Positions 7,983 to 17,434 of a DNA stretch of 37,818 nt are shown here, one piece after another. Source of the DNA: Desulfurococcales archaeon (GTDB lineage: Archaea > Thermoproteota > Thermoprotei_A > Sulfolobales > NBVN01); NCBI GenBank assembly GCA_027023255.1, contig JALVVU010000109.1, forward strand, positions 1-37,818. Direction: 5' to 3'. The notes below the pieces were generated by a model. It had not been told where the DNA came from. It saw only the letters and a list, made by a program, of their open reading frames with translations, and ran no database searches. Made by a program: the position numbers and the translations under genes. Position 1 is the stretch's first letter. Every line of letters begins with the position of its first letter.

Positions 7983-9725
7983 ATGGCAAGTAAAGGTTGG
8001 GCAATTGCGGCCGCAATAATAATCATCATAATCATAATAGGTGCAGCAGCATACTACATGACCCAGAAGCCTGCGCCGACAACTACAACGCCAACCACCG
8101 CTTCAACGACATCAACGACGAGCTCAACCTCCTCAGCATCTCCAACCACGTCGGCAGCACCAGCTAAGCCTGTGCTTACAGGGAACTTCGAGAAGGACGT
8201 CATAGCGATCGGTAAGTACTTAGAGTCAAAGGGCATACACACAGTGAAGTTCACGGTGTGGGCCACCGGAGACCCCAACAGCGTTATGAGGATGTATGGC
8301 CTCTATGAGGCCGCATATAGGATCAATAAGATCTGGGAGAAGAACGGCATTAACGTGAAGATAGTTATGAGTAAGTTCTGGGAGAGTAGCTTCAAGAAAC
8401 TATACGATGAGTTCCTCTCCGCCGTGCCTCAAGGCACTAACGGCGACTTCTTCGTGAACAGCTACATCTACATCGCTAACCTAGCGAGCCAAGGATACAT
8501 ACTTAACATAAACAGCTATGTTGAGAAATATTGGAACAGTGTCTTCAAGGACTTCTACCCCGCGTTAATGAATGCCGCTAAGTACAAGGGCCAGTACTAC
8601 GCGGTGCCTCAGGATACTGAAGCTAGGCCTATATACGTGAGGAAGGACGTGGCGGCATGCATGGGATGGGACATAAGCAACCTAGCTCAGCTAGTTAAGG
8701 AAGGTAAGTTCACGTGGCACGACATGTTCAAGAAGGCTGAGGAGGCCGTAAGCAAGGGATGCGCTAAGTGGGGATTAATCCACAGGAAAGGCAGTGCTCA
8801 CCCGGACTTAATGCAGTTCATCTTCGCCTACGGCGGTAAGCTGTACGACCCTAAGACAGGAAAGCTAGTGTTCGATGTCCCAGCAGTATATAAGTGGTTC
8901 GCTACCGAGTACGCGTTCGCGCAGCACAAGCTACTGCCCAAGGACATGATGTCATGGGACTGGGCACAGCAGATACACCCAACAGTAGTGAATGACTGTA
9001 AAGGCTCACCAACCGGATGCACGCTGTTCTTCATCGGCGGCACCTGGCACTGGACTGAGTGGCAGACAAAGGCATATTACTACGATCCACACACTCACAA
9101 ACGAAGACCATTAACTCCTGAGGAGGAGGTCAAGAAGTTCTACTACATGCTCTTCCCAGCAGGCGACCCTGGTGATAAACCGGTTACGCTGAGCCAGCCA
9201 TTCATGTGGATGATTGCCGAGAACGCCGGTAAGGACAACCCAGACTACAACCAGCTTAAGGATGTGTACCACGAGCTTGCATTCCTAATGATTGTAAAGG
9301 CAAGCGACCCAGAGATAAACGCCATACACAGCGTGATCTCAGGCCACGTACCCGTGAGGAAGGCTGCTGCGGCTCTCCTGAAGAACGAGACCTGGATAAA
9401 CGACTTAATCAACATGAAGATAAACCTAAGCCCTGAGGTCAAGAAAGCCATTGAACCCATAGTTAAGAGGACCGCCAGCAAGATAAACATAGAGTTCCTA
9501 GCGAACGTGAGCTATATGCTAGAGTACACTCACCTAGCGCCAAGCCATCCGCAGTACCCGAAGCTCGCCGGCTACTTCGCTGACGCGATAAATAAGGTGT
9601 TAATGGGTAGTATGACCCCGAAGGAAGCCGTGAACTACATGATTCAAAAGATTAAGGCTGACCCAGACCTCTCTAAAGCTGTTGAGATCGTTGGCAGCAT
9701 ACCAACCAACTGGACATTCCCGTGA
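7983..9725 (+). CDS. Extracellular sugar-binding protein of a CUT1-type ABC importer
   Basis: The 580-aa protein begins MASKG followed by a hydrophobic stretch with eight consecutive isoleucines, then a roughly 40-residue Thr/Ser/Ala-rich linker and a large binding domain of the family 1 solute-binding type. The K-G just before the hydrophobic segment fits a class III (archaellin/pilin-like) signal peptide, as known for crenarchaeal sugar-binding proteins that assemble on the cell surface; an uncleaved anchor is the alternative. The Thr-rich stalk is probably glycosylated. ATG start with GGTGA seven bases upstream. It is the first gene of a four-gene importer; the sugar cannot be told from sequence. 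Confidence 0.9.
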   Translation: MASKGWAIAAAIIIIIIIIGAAAYYMTQKPAPTTTTPTTASTTSTTSSTSSASPTTSAAPAKPVLTGNFEKDVIAIGKYLESKGIHTVKFTVWATGDPNSVMRMYGLYEAAYRINKIWEKNGINVKIVMSKFWESSFKKLYDEFLSAVPQGTNGDFFVNSYIYIANLASQGYILNINSYVEKYWNSVFKDFYPALMNAAKYKGQYYAVPQDTEARPIYVRKDVAACMGWDISNLAQLVKEGKFTWHDMFKKAEEAVSKGCAKWGLIHRKGSAHPDLMQFIFAYGGKLYDPKTGKLVFDVPAVYKWFATEYAFAQHKLLPKDMMSWDWAQQIHPTVVNDCKGSPTGCTLFFIGGTWHWTEWQTKAYYYDPHTHKRRPLTPEEEVKKFYYMLFPAGDPGDKPVTLSQPFMWMIAENAGKDNPDYNQLKDVYHELAFLMIVKASDPEINAIHSVISGHVPVRKAAAALLKNETWINDLINMKINLSPEVKKAIEPIVKRTASKINIEFLANVSYMLEYTHLAPSHPQYPKLAGYFADAINKVLMGSMTPKEAVNYMIQKIKADPDLSKAVEIVGSIPTNWTFP

Positions 9726-9747
9726 GGAGCTGAGGTAGGTGGCCGCA

Positions 9748-10689
9748 ATGAAAATACGTAAAACAAGCCTACTCTTTTTCCTTGGACCCGCGTTATTCGT
9801 TGTCGCACTCTTCTACATAATCCCCCTCTTTCTTTCGGTCTACATAAGCTTCACACCCATGGTTGATTGGAACGTTAACAGGTACTTAACGCAGTTCATA
9901 GGCTTACAGAACTACGAGCGCTTATTCCACATAGTCATGTATGACCCCGACATGAGGGCCGTAGTCATAACAACGGTTGTGTTCGTGCTTGTTACGCTAG
10001 TTATAAACGTATTCGGAGGATTACTCCTAGCGCTCGCAACGTACTTTATGGATGAGAAAATGTCTGCCGCATACCAAGGGCTTTGGTTATTACCTCGTAT
10101 GACCCCTATCGCCGTCTACTCATTGCTGTGGTACTACTTCTTTCATAGTTCGGGAATAGGTATACTTAACTCGATACTGCTTAAACTCCACCTAATAGAT
10201 CACCCAATAGCTCTTGGTTTGGATCCGAAGTACCTTCCCTGGGGTGCTTGGTTCATCATAATATTCGTGAATGGGTTGGTCGGTGTTAGCTACGGTATGA
10301 TAATATTTTACTCAGCCTTCAAGAGCATACCTAAGGAGTTAATAATAGCGGCTAGGGTTGACGGTGCGTCCACGACTAGGATAATAAGGCACATACTCCT
10401 TCCACTGACTAAGTGGCACTTCACGTTCGTAATGGTGTGGCAGATGTTCTCCCTTCTGATGACCTACGCCCAGACATTCCTGCTGGTTGAGTGGAGGGTT
10501 GTCGATAGCACGTGGGGGCAGACTTGGGCCCTCTATGTCTTCAGGACCGCCTTCACTACGACGAAGGATCAGGGGTTGGCGGCGGCAGCCTCTACCTTCC
10601 TGTCGATAATAGGTATTGTTTTAGGTATCATAGCCCTGAAGGCGTTAGGTTACGAGAAGATGATTCTTGAACCGAAGGGTGATATATGA
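9748..10689 (+). CDS. Sugar ABC transporter permease (MalF-like)
   Basis: This is a 313-aa inner-membrane permease with six predicted helices. It carries the EAA coupling loop (ELIIAARVDGASTTRIIRHILLPL) that docks onto the ATPase. The ORF track begins at a GTG nine bases earlier, but AGGTGG sits five bases before the ATG at 9748, so I chose the ATG. It lies 22 bases after the binding-protein gene and its stop overlaps the next permease start, marking one operon. Confidence 0.92.
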   Translation: MKIRKTSLLFFLGPALFVVALFYIIPLFLSVYISFTPMVDWNVNRYLTQFIGLQNYERLFHIVMYDPDMRAVVITTVVFVLVTLVINVFGGLLLALATYFMDEKMSAAYQGLWLLPRMTPIAVYSLLWYYFFHSSGIGILNSILLKLHLIDHPIALGLDPKYLPWGAWFIIIFVNGLVGVSYGMIIFYSAFKSIPKELIIAARVDGASTTRIIRHILLPLTKWHFTFVMVWQMFSLLMTYAQTFLLVEWRVVDSTWGQTWALYVFRTAFTTTKDQGLAAAASTFLSIIGIVLGIIALKALGYEKMILEPKGDI

Positions 10690-11597
10690 TGCCTGAGACA
10701 ACCGATGTTGAGACAATAAATAGGCGTAGGATGAACTTAGCGTTAGGTATAGTGGTGTTGATAGCATCCATACCTATACTCGTGACGTACTTCATACTGA
10801 TGGCTTCAAGCTTCGCTAACCAGATGATAACTGGAAGCATGGTTGGGCAGTTAACATTCACGCTGAAAAACTGGATACTCTTCTTTGAGGGTAAGCTAAC
10901 AGTTGCTTCTGCGGCAGTGTATTCTACGTGGGACATCCTCCGCTACATATTCAATACGTTCATAGTGGCGTTCGGCGTCATGCTCGTCACTACGGCTCTC
11001 GCCACGATGGCCGGTTATGCGTGCTCGCGGATGAAGTTCAAGGGTAGGAAGTTCCTAATACAGCTACTGATACTACTGCATGCGTTCCCGGGCGTATCAC
11101 TGATAATAGCTGTTTACGCCTTATACATATTCTCTAAGGGACCGATCCCGAGCCAGTGGTGGACGCTGTACGCATTCATTTACGTAATAGTTGCTAGGGC
11201 AGCGCTCGAGATACCGATGGATATCTGGATAATGAAGGGCTTCTTCGATAAGGTGCCGTGGGAGGTTGAGTGGTCAGCACTGATAGATGGCGCGTCAAGG
11301 ATTAAGGTGTGGAAGGACATAATATTACCGCTTGTTAAGCCGGGGATCGCCGCCGTGGCTATATTCTCCTTCATAGCTGGGTGGGGAGCCCTGATCTACG
11401 TGTTGGTGTTCCTGCCGCCGACGGAGAAGACGCTCGCCACGTACATAGCTGGGCTCCTAGCCGGAGGGAGCTTAGAGGTTGTGCACTTACCGGTGGTGGC
11501 TGCGGCAGGTACGCTCTACTTGCTACCCACGCTTATCTTCTTTTCTTTCGTGCGTAGGTACATGCTTCAAACAAGCCTAAGCGGTATAAAGGGGTGA
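10689..11597 (+). CDS. Sugar ABC transporter permease (MalG-like)
   Basis: The 302-aa permease is the second membrane subunit of the importer. Six hydrophobic segments are visible and the EAA loop reads WSALIDGASRIKVWKDIILPL. Two adjacent ATGs (10686 and 10689) overlap the upstream stop; the second has better spacing (five bases) to the GGGTGAT ribosome-binding site. Together with the MalF-like partner it would form the heterodimeric channel. Confidence 0.92.
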   Translation: MPETTDVETINRRRMNLALGIVVLIASIPILVTYFILMASSFANQMITGSMVGQLTFTLKNWILFFEGKLTVASAAVYSTWDILRYIFNTFIVAFGVMLVTTALATMAGYACSRMKFKGRKFLIQLLILLHAFPGVSLIIAVYALYIFSKGPIPSQWWTLYAFIYVIVARAALEIPMDIWIMKGFFDKVPWEVEWSALIDGASRIKVWKDIILPLVKPGIAAVAIFSFIAGWGALIYVLVFLPPTEKTLATYIAGLLAGGSLEVVHLPVVAAAGTLYLLPTLIFFSFVRRYMLQTSLSGIKG

Positions 11598-11602
11598 GCC
11601 GC

Positions 11603-12706
11603 GTGGTCAGCATAAGGCTGGATAAGGTAACGAAGAGGTTCGGGAAGGTAGTGGCCGTTAATAACGTGAGTTTAGAGATAGAGGACGGTAAGCTCTACGT
11701 GCTGCTAGGGCCTTCCGGTGGGGGCAAAACCACAACACTCTACCTCATTGCAGGCATATATAAGCCCACATCAGGTAGGATATACTTTAACGAGAAGGAC
11801 GTAACGGACTTAACCCCGGCCGAGAGGAACGTTGGGCTCGTATTCCAGAACTACGCCCTGTATCCCCACATGAAGGTGTATGATAACATTGCCTTCCCCC
11901 TCCGCTTGAGGAAGGAGCCTAAGTCAAAGATAGACTCCAAGGTACATGAGGTAGCTAAGTTCCTGCGCATTGAAAACCTTCTCGACAGGTACCCGCATCA
12001 GCTCTCCGGAGGACAGCAACAGAGGGTTGCCCTAGCTAGGGCCTTAGTGAAGGAGCCAAGCGTCCTGCTCCTTGACGAGCCCCTAAGCAACCTGGATGCG
12101 TTGCTCAGGGTTTACATCAGGGCTGAGTTGAAGAGAATGCAGCAGGACCTAGGGATAACGAGCGTGTACGTAACCCACGACCAGTCCGAGGCACTAGCGA
12201 TAGCTGATAAAATAGTGGTGATTAATAAAGGCATTATTCAGCAGGAGGGAACACCTGAGCAAATATATGAGAATCCTAGGAATGTGTTCGTGGCGACATT
12301 CATAGGTAACCCGCCCATGAACATCGTTAAGGGCACCGTCCTAGAGGACGGCACCATAGAGACGACAGGCTCACGCCTAACCCCACCACCTGCCGTACTG
12401 GAGAAGATTAAGAGGCTGAAGCTGAAGAACATCCTAATGGCGTTCAGACCTGAGAACGCGGTGGTTTCCGAGCACCCCATGGAGGGTAGGTTCTCACCTA
12501 TGGGTGACCTCTTCGAGGTTGAACCCTTAGGGAGGGACGCGGTAGTTACGGTAACGGTCGGTGAGTTCGTCATTAAGGTCGTCATGCCTACGAGGGAGGC
12601 TATGCAGCTACGCATAGGGTCTAAGGTGCACGTCAATATAGATCCTAGCACCATAAAGTACTTCGACCCGAACACGGAGCTTAACTTAGAGTACATTGAA
12701 GCATAG
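11603..12706 (+). CDS. Sugar ABC transporter ATP-binding protein (MalK-like)
   Basis: All ATPase motifs are present: Walker A GPSGGGKTT, Q-loop VFQNYALYPHM, signature LSGGQQQR, Walker B VLLLDEP and the switch histidine in VTHD. The C-terminal third (about residues 235-365) is the OB/TOBE regulatory domain of MalK-type ATPases, which in this family energise sugar importers. The GTG at 11603 has GGGGTGA five bases upstream and is preferred over the GTG at 11594. It ends the importer operon; a new TATA box follows before the glycosyltransferase. Confidence 0.94.
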   Translation: MVSIRLDKVTKRFGKVVAVNNVSLEIEDGKLYVLLGPSGGGKTTTLYLIAGIYKPTSGRIYFNEKDVTDLTPAERNVGLVFQNYALYPHMKVYDNIAFPLRLRKEPKSKIDSKVHEVAKFLRIENLLDRYPHQLSGGQQQRVALARALVKEPSVLLLDEPLSNLDALLRVYIRAELKRMQQDLGITSVYVTHDQSEALAIADKIVVINKGIIQQEGTPEQIYENPRNVFVATFIGNPPMNIVKGTVLEDGTIETTGSRLTPPPAVLEKIKRLKLKNILMAFRPENAVVSEHPMEGRFSPMGDLFEVEPLGRDAVVTVTVGEFVIKVVMPTREAMQLRIGSKVHVNIDPSTIKYFDPNTELNLEYIEA

Positions 12707-12721
12707 CGTAAGTTAACATCA

Positions 12722-12729
12722 TTTTAAAT
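12722..12729 (+). promoter_or_regulatory. TATA box for the glycosyltransferase gene
   Basis: TTTTAAAT lies 31 bases before the ATG at 12760, predicting a transcript starting about ten bases before the start codon. This separates the glycosyltransferase from the importer operon that ends 53 bases upstream. Confidence 0.5.
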
Positions 12730-12759
12730 CCCAACTAACCTAACTTCACGGCTAACATA

Positions 12760-13947
12760 ATGCTGGTAGGCGTGCTCACACTCCTTGGTGAGTCCCTAAT
12801 AATCTTTATCTTAGCTCTAATCACGGCTTTCTGGAGTTACGGACTTTATGGAGTCAGGAAAAGCCTATCAAGACTCAGGAAACCTAATCTGAGCATTACT
12901 CACACACCTAGGTTCTCCATCGTCATACCTTGCCGCAACTGTGCCGACACCATAGCGACTACCATTAAATCCATAGCGACGCAGGATGTCAAGCCCCTTA
13001 ACATAGTCGTCGTTGATGACGGAAGCACAGACGGATCTGCTGGGGTCGTGCATGCGCTAGCATCAGAACTGATTGATCGTGACCTAAGAGTGAGTGTGGT
13101 GAGGGTCAATAGAGTCCCGCGGGGCTGGCTCCCTAAGCCCTACGCTTGCCTGCAGGGCTACTTAAGGGTTAGGGGCGAGTCCGAGGTGCTAGTATTCCTG
13201 GACTCCGACACGTGGTTCACTAAGGAGGACGCCCTGCGTGTATTAGTGGGTGAGGCGTGGGTCACGGGGCTGGCATCGTACGCCCCGCGATTCGTGTGCA
13301 GTACGCGTGCTTGCCGCGCGGCTGAGGTGCTCCTGACCACGCTCTCCCACGCGTTCCTAGGCTTTGATAAGGTGTTTGACCCTAAGTCAAGGATTGCTTG
13401 GTTCTTCGGGTGTTGCTGGGCTGTGCGTAGGGATGTTTACGAGGCATTAGGTACTCATGAGTCCGTTAAGCATGAAATCGTTGAGGATAAGGCATTCGCG
13501 GTGGCTGCTAAGCGTAGGGGTGTGGGTTTCACCGTGCTTGCTGGCTTCGATAGGGCGGCTTCCCTCTGGCACCCAAGGTTAAGTGACTCGGTGAATGTTC
13601 TCGCCAGGATATTCTGGGGGAGGATAATGCGTGAGCGTGGACGCTCCTTAGCGTATGCTGCGTTATTCCTCCTACCCTACCTAGCGCCTGCGTTAGGGCC
13701 CGCATTCTTGGTCAGCATGAATCCATTCCTCATAGTGGCTGGTTACGTGGCGTACGGGGTGTGTGTCCTGACACATGCCATCGGATCTAAGCTTAACGGT
13801 TATTCCGTCGCGTACGCGCTTGCCGCGCCGTACGTTGGTGTTGCCATGATATGCATGTTTATGTCCCGCATACTTAAGGGGGAGTTCGAGTGGCGCGGCA
13901 GGAAAGCGGGTGAGCTACTCGGCAATATCCATGCATGTCCAGCTTGA
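12760..13947 (+). CDS. Membrane-bound family 2 glycosyltransferase (CrtQ/HpnB-like)
   Basis: The 395-aa protein has an N-terminal membrane helix, a GT-A catalytic domain and two to three C-terminal membrane helices. Motifs are the nucleotide-binding VDDGSTDGS, the metal-binding FLDSDTW and the catalytic-base region VEDKAF. The RVPRGWLPKPYACLQGY stretch resembles the GW-x-K-x-(W/Y)A motif of glycosyltransferases next to carotenoid and hopanoid genes. It probably transfers a sugar to a lipid at the cytoplasmic face of the membrane. Acceptor and sugar are unknown. It has its own promoter and is followed 62 bases later by the DUF364-type gene. Confidence 0.88.
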   Translation: MLVGVLTLLGESLIIFILALITAFWSYGLYGVRKSLSRLRKPNLSITHTPRFSIVIPCRNCADTIATTIKSIATQDVKPLNIVVVDDGSTDGSAGVVHALASELIDRDLRVSVVRVNRVPRGWLPKPYACLQGYLRVRGESEVLVFLDSDTWFTKEDALRVLVGEAWVTGLASYAPRFVCSTRACRAAEVLLTTLSHAFLGFDKVFDPKSRIAWFFGCCWAVRRDVYEALGTHESVKHEIVEDKAFAVAAKRRGVGFTVLAGFDRAASLWHPRLSDSVNVLARIFWGRIMRERGRSLAYAALFLLPYLAPALGPAFLVSMNPFLIVAGYVAYGVCVLTHAIGSKLNGYSVAYALAAPYVGVAMICMFMSRILKGEFEWRGRKAGELLGNIHACPA

Positions 13948-14009
13948 GTTGAGAGCATGGGCATAGCATTTACTAGGTTGCCTCACTCACTTACTTGGGG
14001 TTACGTGTA

Positions 14010-14819
14010 ATGCTCATTGATAGGGTAGCTACGTGGGTGTCTAAGCAAATTGAGCGTGTGGGCGCGCCCTTGAGAATTGTTGAGTATGGTGTTGGGGTGA
14101 TGTATTCTTACGTCCTAGTAGAGTGTGGTGGGGAGGAGTACTTAGGGGTGGCGTTAACGCCCCTTGAGGACGTGGCTGGCGTGAGGATTGTGCCGGTGAA
14201 GCGCGTCAGTAGCGTTGCTGAGGCGCTGTCGCTTGTCTCCTCCCTGAACCCTCTGGAGAAGAGTGTTGGTGTTGCCGCTGTCAACGCCGTGTCCTCCTAC
14301 TTACTATGGGGTGCTGGGCAGGACCGGGAGCTACACATTGAGGTTGGGGTCGACATAGTTTCTGCGGTGCCGCGCGTGGCTTCTGGTAAGGTCCTCGTTG
14401 TCGGGCATATGGGGCCCTTAGTGAGAGCGCTGAAGGAGCATGGTGCTCGGGAAGTGCATGTTGTTGAGAGGTGCGCTGCGATGAGGTGTCGTGGCGCGTT
14501 GAGCGACTCAGCCCTTCCCAGGTTAGCTCCGGAGGTCGACACCCTAGTGGTTACTGGCGCGACGCTCGTTAATGATACCCTAGATTACATACTGTCCTTA
14601 AGGAAGGCGGACTCTACCCTAATCCTCGTTGGGCCCACTGCAGGCGCGCACCCAACCCCACTCTTCACAGAGGGTGTTAACGCGATCGCGTCAATGCGTG
14701 CGGTGAAGGTTAGCGCGGTGCTTGACGTGATTAGGCGCGGTGGTGGGAGGTGGGCTTTCACCGAGTTCTGCGAGCAGTACGTTGTTAGGGCTCCAACAAC
14801 CCCCTCAACCTCTCCCTAA
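14010..14819 (+). CDS. DUF364/DUF4213-type protein (putative heavy-metal chelation family)
   Basis: The N-terminal half (YVLVECGGEEYLGVAL) fits the DUF4213 domain and the C-terminal half the DUF364 domain: VVGHMGPLVRALKEHGA, then VDTLVVTGATLVNDTLDYIL and LVGPTAGAHPTPLFTEGV. The family has a Rossmann-like fold related to enolase N-domain plus a ligand pocket; a role in heavy-metal chelation or in transition-metal-linked metabolism is suggested but not proven. The ORF can be extended to a TTG at 13995, but the ATG at 14010 with GGGG upstream looks better. Its last 35 bases overlap the 3' end of argH on the other strand. Confidence 0.75.
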   Translation: MLIDRVATWVSKQIERVGAPLRIVEYGVGVMYSYVLVECGGEEYLGVALTPLEDVAGVRIVPVKRVSSVAEALSLVSSLNPLEKSVGVAAVNAVSSYLLWGAGQDRELHIEVGVDIVSAVPRVASGKVLVVGHMGPLVRALKEHGAREVHVVERCAAMRCRGALSDSALPRLAPEVDTLVVTGATLVNDTLDYILSLRKADSTLILVGPTAGAHPTPLFTEGVNAIASMRAVKVSAVLDVIRRGGGRWAFTEFCEQYVVRAPTTPSTSP

Positions 14820-16116
14820 GGTGCTGCTCAAGCTTCTCCGGGTTAGGCGAGCCAGGATGCGGCTTCATTATGCTTTCCTCGGGGCTTAGCACGTGTCCTA
14901 GGTGCTTCGCTAGTACCCCGTAAAGCTCGTCAATGTTGTGGGACTCCTTGACAGCCTTAGCCACGAGTGCGTGGGCTTCGCGGTAAGGTATTCCTTTCCT
15001 CAAGGAGATGAGTTCGGCGTAATCGGTTGTTAGGATTGGGTACTTCTCAACGTCCTCGAGCAACCTGTCCTTAACTGGTTCTATCCCCTCTACGAGCTTA
15101 TGTAGTACCTTCACGGTTTCTAGGGTTCGGTCCGCTAGCCTGATTGCATGCTTGTTCGCTTCCTGAAGATCCAGCGAGTACCCTGACGGCACTCCCTTCA
15201 CTATGGCTAGCAGTGACGTGAGGTGCCCTATGCTCTCGCCTCCCCACGACCTGATGATCTCAGCAACCACTTGGTTCTTCTTGTGAGGCATTAAGCTGCT
15301 AGTGGCTAGGAAGTCCTGCGGTACTTCTAGGTAATTGAATTGCGGTATGGTGAATACCACTAGGTCCTCTGCGAACCTGCTTAGGGTTACGGAGAGGCAC
15401 GTGAGTATCGCTGACGTGATCATTAGGAAGTCCCTTCCTCCCGCGCCCCTTATGGAGTTAGTGACTATCCGCGTGAACCCTGCCTTCCTTGCGAGTGCTT
15501 CACGGCCTAATGGTGCGTTAGTAGTCACGCACGCGCCGCTACCTAGTGGTGACTCACTCAGCACTTCATTAGCAATGAATCTTAACACGCCCTCATATGT
15601 TGCGAGGGACTCCTCAACCCACGCCAGGTAGTGAGCCAGTGTCGTGACTTGGGCTGGTTGTAGGTGGGTGAATGCAGGCATGAGTGTGTCGAGGTTCTCC
15701 AGCGCCTTACGAATTAATGCCTTACGTAACCCACGTATCGCTCTGATCAGTTCGTTGACTGACTTAAGCATGCGTAGCCTCAGTGCGGCGGCTACGTGGT
15801 CGTTCCTGCTCCTTCCCAGCCCAACCCAGCCTGCATCCGAACCCACCTTATCTGCCAAATACTTCTCTAGGGCTTCATGGACGTCCTCCGCCTCGACTTC
15901 GAATAACGGTGATGGGTCCTTAAGCAACTCGGTTAAAGCATGCGTCACCTTAACTACTGCGTCGCTACGCATTAAGCCCTTCTCGCCCAACTCCCTCACA
16001 TGTGCTAACATAACTTCCACTACTTCCTTAGCGATGCTGACATCGTCCTTCATCGAGGACGTGTACGCCTGCACTCCCGGGTCGCTTACCTCGCCTAGGA
16101 GTTCCCTCCTGTACAA
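14785..16116 (-). CDS. argH: Argininosuccinate lyase
   Basis: ArgH cleaves argininosuccinate to arginine and fumarate, the last step of arginine synthesis. The fumarase/aspartase superfamily signature [11 protein letters not shown] is present, along with [16 protein letters not shown] (substrate-binding region) and [15 protein letters not shown], which carries the conserved histidine. At 443 aa it is slightly shorter than many homologues (about 460 aa). Its start overlaps the end of argG by 22 bases, so the two are translated from one message and are probably translationally coupled. Confidence 0.95.
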   Translation of the reverse strand: MYRRELLGEVSDPGVQAYTSSMKDDVSIAKEVVEVMLAHVRELGEKGLMRSDAVVKVTHALTELLKDPSPLFEVEAEDVHEALEKYLADKVGSDAGWVGLGRSRNDHVAAALRLRMLKSVNELIRAIRGLRKALIRKALENLDTLMPAFTHLQPAQVTTLAHYLAWVEESLATYEGVLRFIANEVLSESPLGSGACVTTNAPLGREALARKAGFTRIVTNSIRGAGGRDFLMITSAILTCLSVTLSRFAEDLVVFTIPQFNYLEVPQDFLATSSLMPHKKNQVVAEIIRSWGGESIGHLTSLLAIVKGVPSGYSLDLQEANKHAIRLADRTLETVKVLHKLVEGIEPVKDRLLEDVEKYPILTTDYAELISLRKGIPYREAHALVAKAVKESHNIDELYGVLAKHLGHVLSPEESIMKPHPGSPNPEKLEQHLRERLRGLLEP

Positions 16117-17318
16117 GTCAGCGCCACCGCCTTCGCTTTAGCCTTCCTCCTTAGGGCCGCGGCAACAGTTGATTGGAGACCCCAGAGCTGTGTGAAGCCC
16201 TTGCCGAGGCTCTGGTCGAAGGAGCTTATGCTTTCGTACGATGATAGCTTCAGGTCATAGAGTGCGTTGGGGGATGCCCTGCCGACCACCGTAGCGGTGC
16301 CCTTGAATAGCTTCAGCTTGACCTCACCCTCAACACCCTCATTCATCAGGTTTATCAGCTCCGTTAACTCCTCTCGGAGGGGCTCGAACCACAGCCCATT
16401 ATAGACGAGCCATGACCAAGTGTTATCGGCTAGTTCCTTAAACATGAGTTCCCACTTCGTCAGCACTAACTTCTCAAGATCCTTATGCGCTTTAATCAGC
16501 GTGATTGCTGCGGGTGCTTCGTAAACCTCCCTGCTCTTTATCCCCACGGTCCTGTCCTCCATGTGATCTATCCTCCCAACACCGTGCTTCCCTGCCACAG
16601 CGTTAAGCAACGATATAATGCTCGTCAACGGTAGCTTCACGCCATTCACGGCTACGGGGATCCCCTCCTCAAACTCAATGCTTAAGTACTCTGGGGTATC
16701 CGGCGCTATCTCCGGCGCGGTCGTCCACTCGAACACCTCCTCAGGCGGCTCAGCGTAAGGATCTTCCAGAACCCCACCCTCTATGCTCCTACCCCACAGG
16801 TTTTCGTCGATGCTGTATATGCCGTGGCTAACGGGTATGCCGTGCTCCGAAGCATACTTCAGTTCCCAGTCACGCGTCAAGCCCCACTCCCGGACGGGGG
16901 CTATTATCTCGGCCTCCGGGTATAGGGCCTTGACAGCGACGTCAAACCTTACTTGGTCGTTTCCCTTTCCTGTGCATCCGTGCGCTATGTAGCGTGTCCC
17001 TTCCTTAAGTGCGACCTCAACAACCTTCTCGACTATCAATGGCCTAGCTAGGGCGGTTGAGAGCGGATACGCTCCCTCATAGAGGGCGTTCGCCTTTACT
17101 GCTGGCGCGACGTACTTCTCGACGAACTCCTGCTTAGCGTCTACATAGTAATGCTTGAGGGCCCCGAGGGCGTATGCCTTCTCCTTAATGAAGTTAAAGT
17201 CCTCCTTCTGACCAACGTCTACAGTTACCGTGATTACCTCCGCACCCATCCTCTCCTGAAGTAAGCGTAGGATTACGGAGGTGTCTAAACCACCTGAAAA
17301 TGCGAGCACTACCTTCAT
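16095..17318 (-). CDS. argG: Argininosuccinate synthase
   Basis: ArgG joins citrulline and aspartate using ATP to form argininosuccinate. The N-terminal ATP-pyrophosphatase P-loop reads AFSGGLDTS, followed by [22 protein letters not shown] and [19 protein letters not shown] are family signatures of the citrulline/aspartate site. Length (407 aa) is normal. The ATG is preceded by the strong ribosome-binding site GAGGAAGGTG. The promoter between this gene and the upstream ACT-domain gene contains a 14-bp perfect palindrome, suggesting regulated expression. Confidence 0.97.
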   Translation of the reverse strand: MKVVLAFSGGLDTSVILRLLQERMGAEVITVTVDVGQKEDFNFIKEKAYALGALKHYYVDAKQEFVEKYVAPAVKANALYEGAYPLSTALARPLIVEKVVEVALKEGTRYIAHGCTGKGNDQVRFDVAVKALYPEAEIIAPVREWGLTRDWELKYASEHGIPVSHGIYSIDENLWGRSIEGGVLEDPYAEPPEEVFEWTTAPEIAPDTPEYLSIEFEEGIPVAVNGVKLPLTSIISLLNAVAGKHGVGRIDHMEDRTVGIKSREVYEAPAAITLIKAHKDLEKLVLTKWELMFKELADNTWSWLVYNGLWFEPLREELTELINLMNEGVEGEVKLKLFKGTATVVGRASPNALYDLKLSSYESISSFDQSLGKGFTQLWGLQSTVAAALRRKAKAKAVALTCTGGNS

Positions 17319-17364
17319 GATTTAGCACCTTCCTCTAGCAGTATGTAAAATATAAATATGTTTT

Positions 17365-17378
17365 GTAACATATGTTAC
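17365..17378. promoter_or_regulatory. 14-bp palindrome in the argGH promoter (operator candidate)
   Basis: GTAACATATGTTAC is a perfect palindrome located between two TATA-like elements on the minus strand (one near 17379-17390, one near 17347-17362) upstream of argG. Related half-sites lie on both sides (GTTACATAT around 17395, TATGTAA around 17343). Its position inside the promoter would let a bound dimer affect argGH transcription. The adjacent ACT-domain protein is the natural candidate. Confidence 0.55.
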
Positions 17379-17434
17379 TAAATAAAAATCATAAGTTACA
17401 TATACAACTACAACAAACTGAGGCAGTCTTAAGG

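Noticed and set aside
7817-8035. 72-aa minus-strand ORF across the leader of the binding-protein gene
   Set aside because: It overlaps the start of a clear gene antisense, and its codons come from the GC stems of the leader; no ribosome-binding site.
12238-12696. 152-aa minus-strand ORF
   Set aside because: Antisense to the MalK-like TOBE domain; no start signal or domain.
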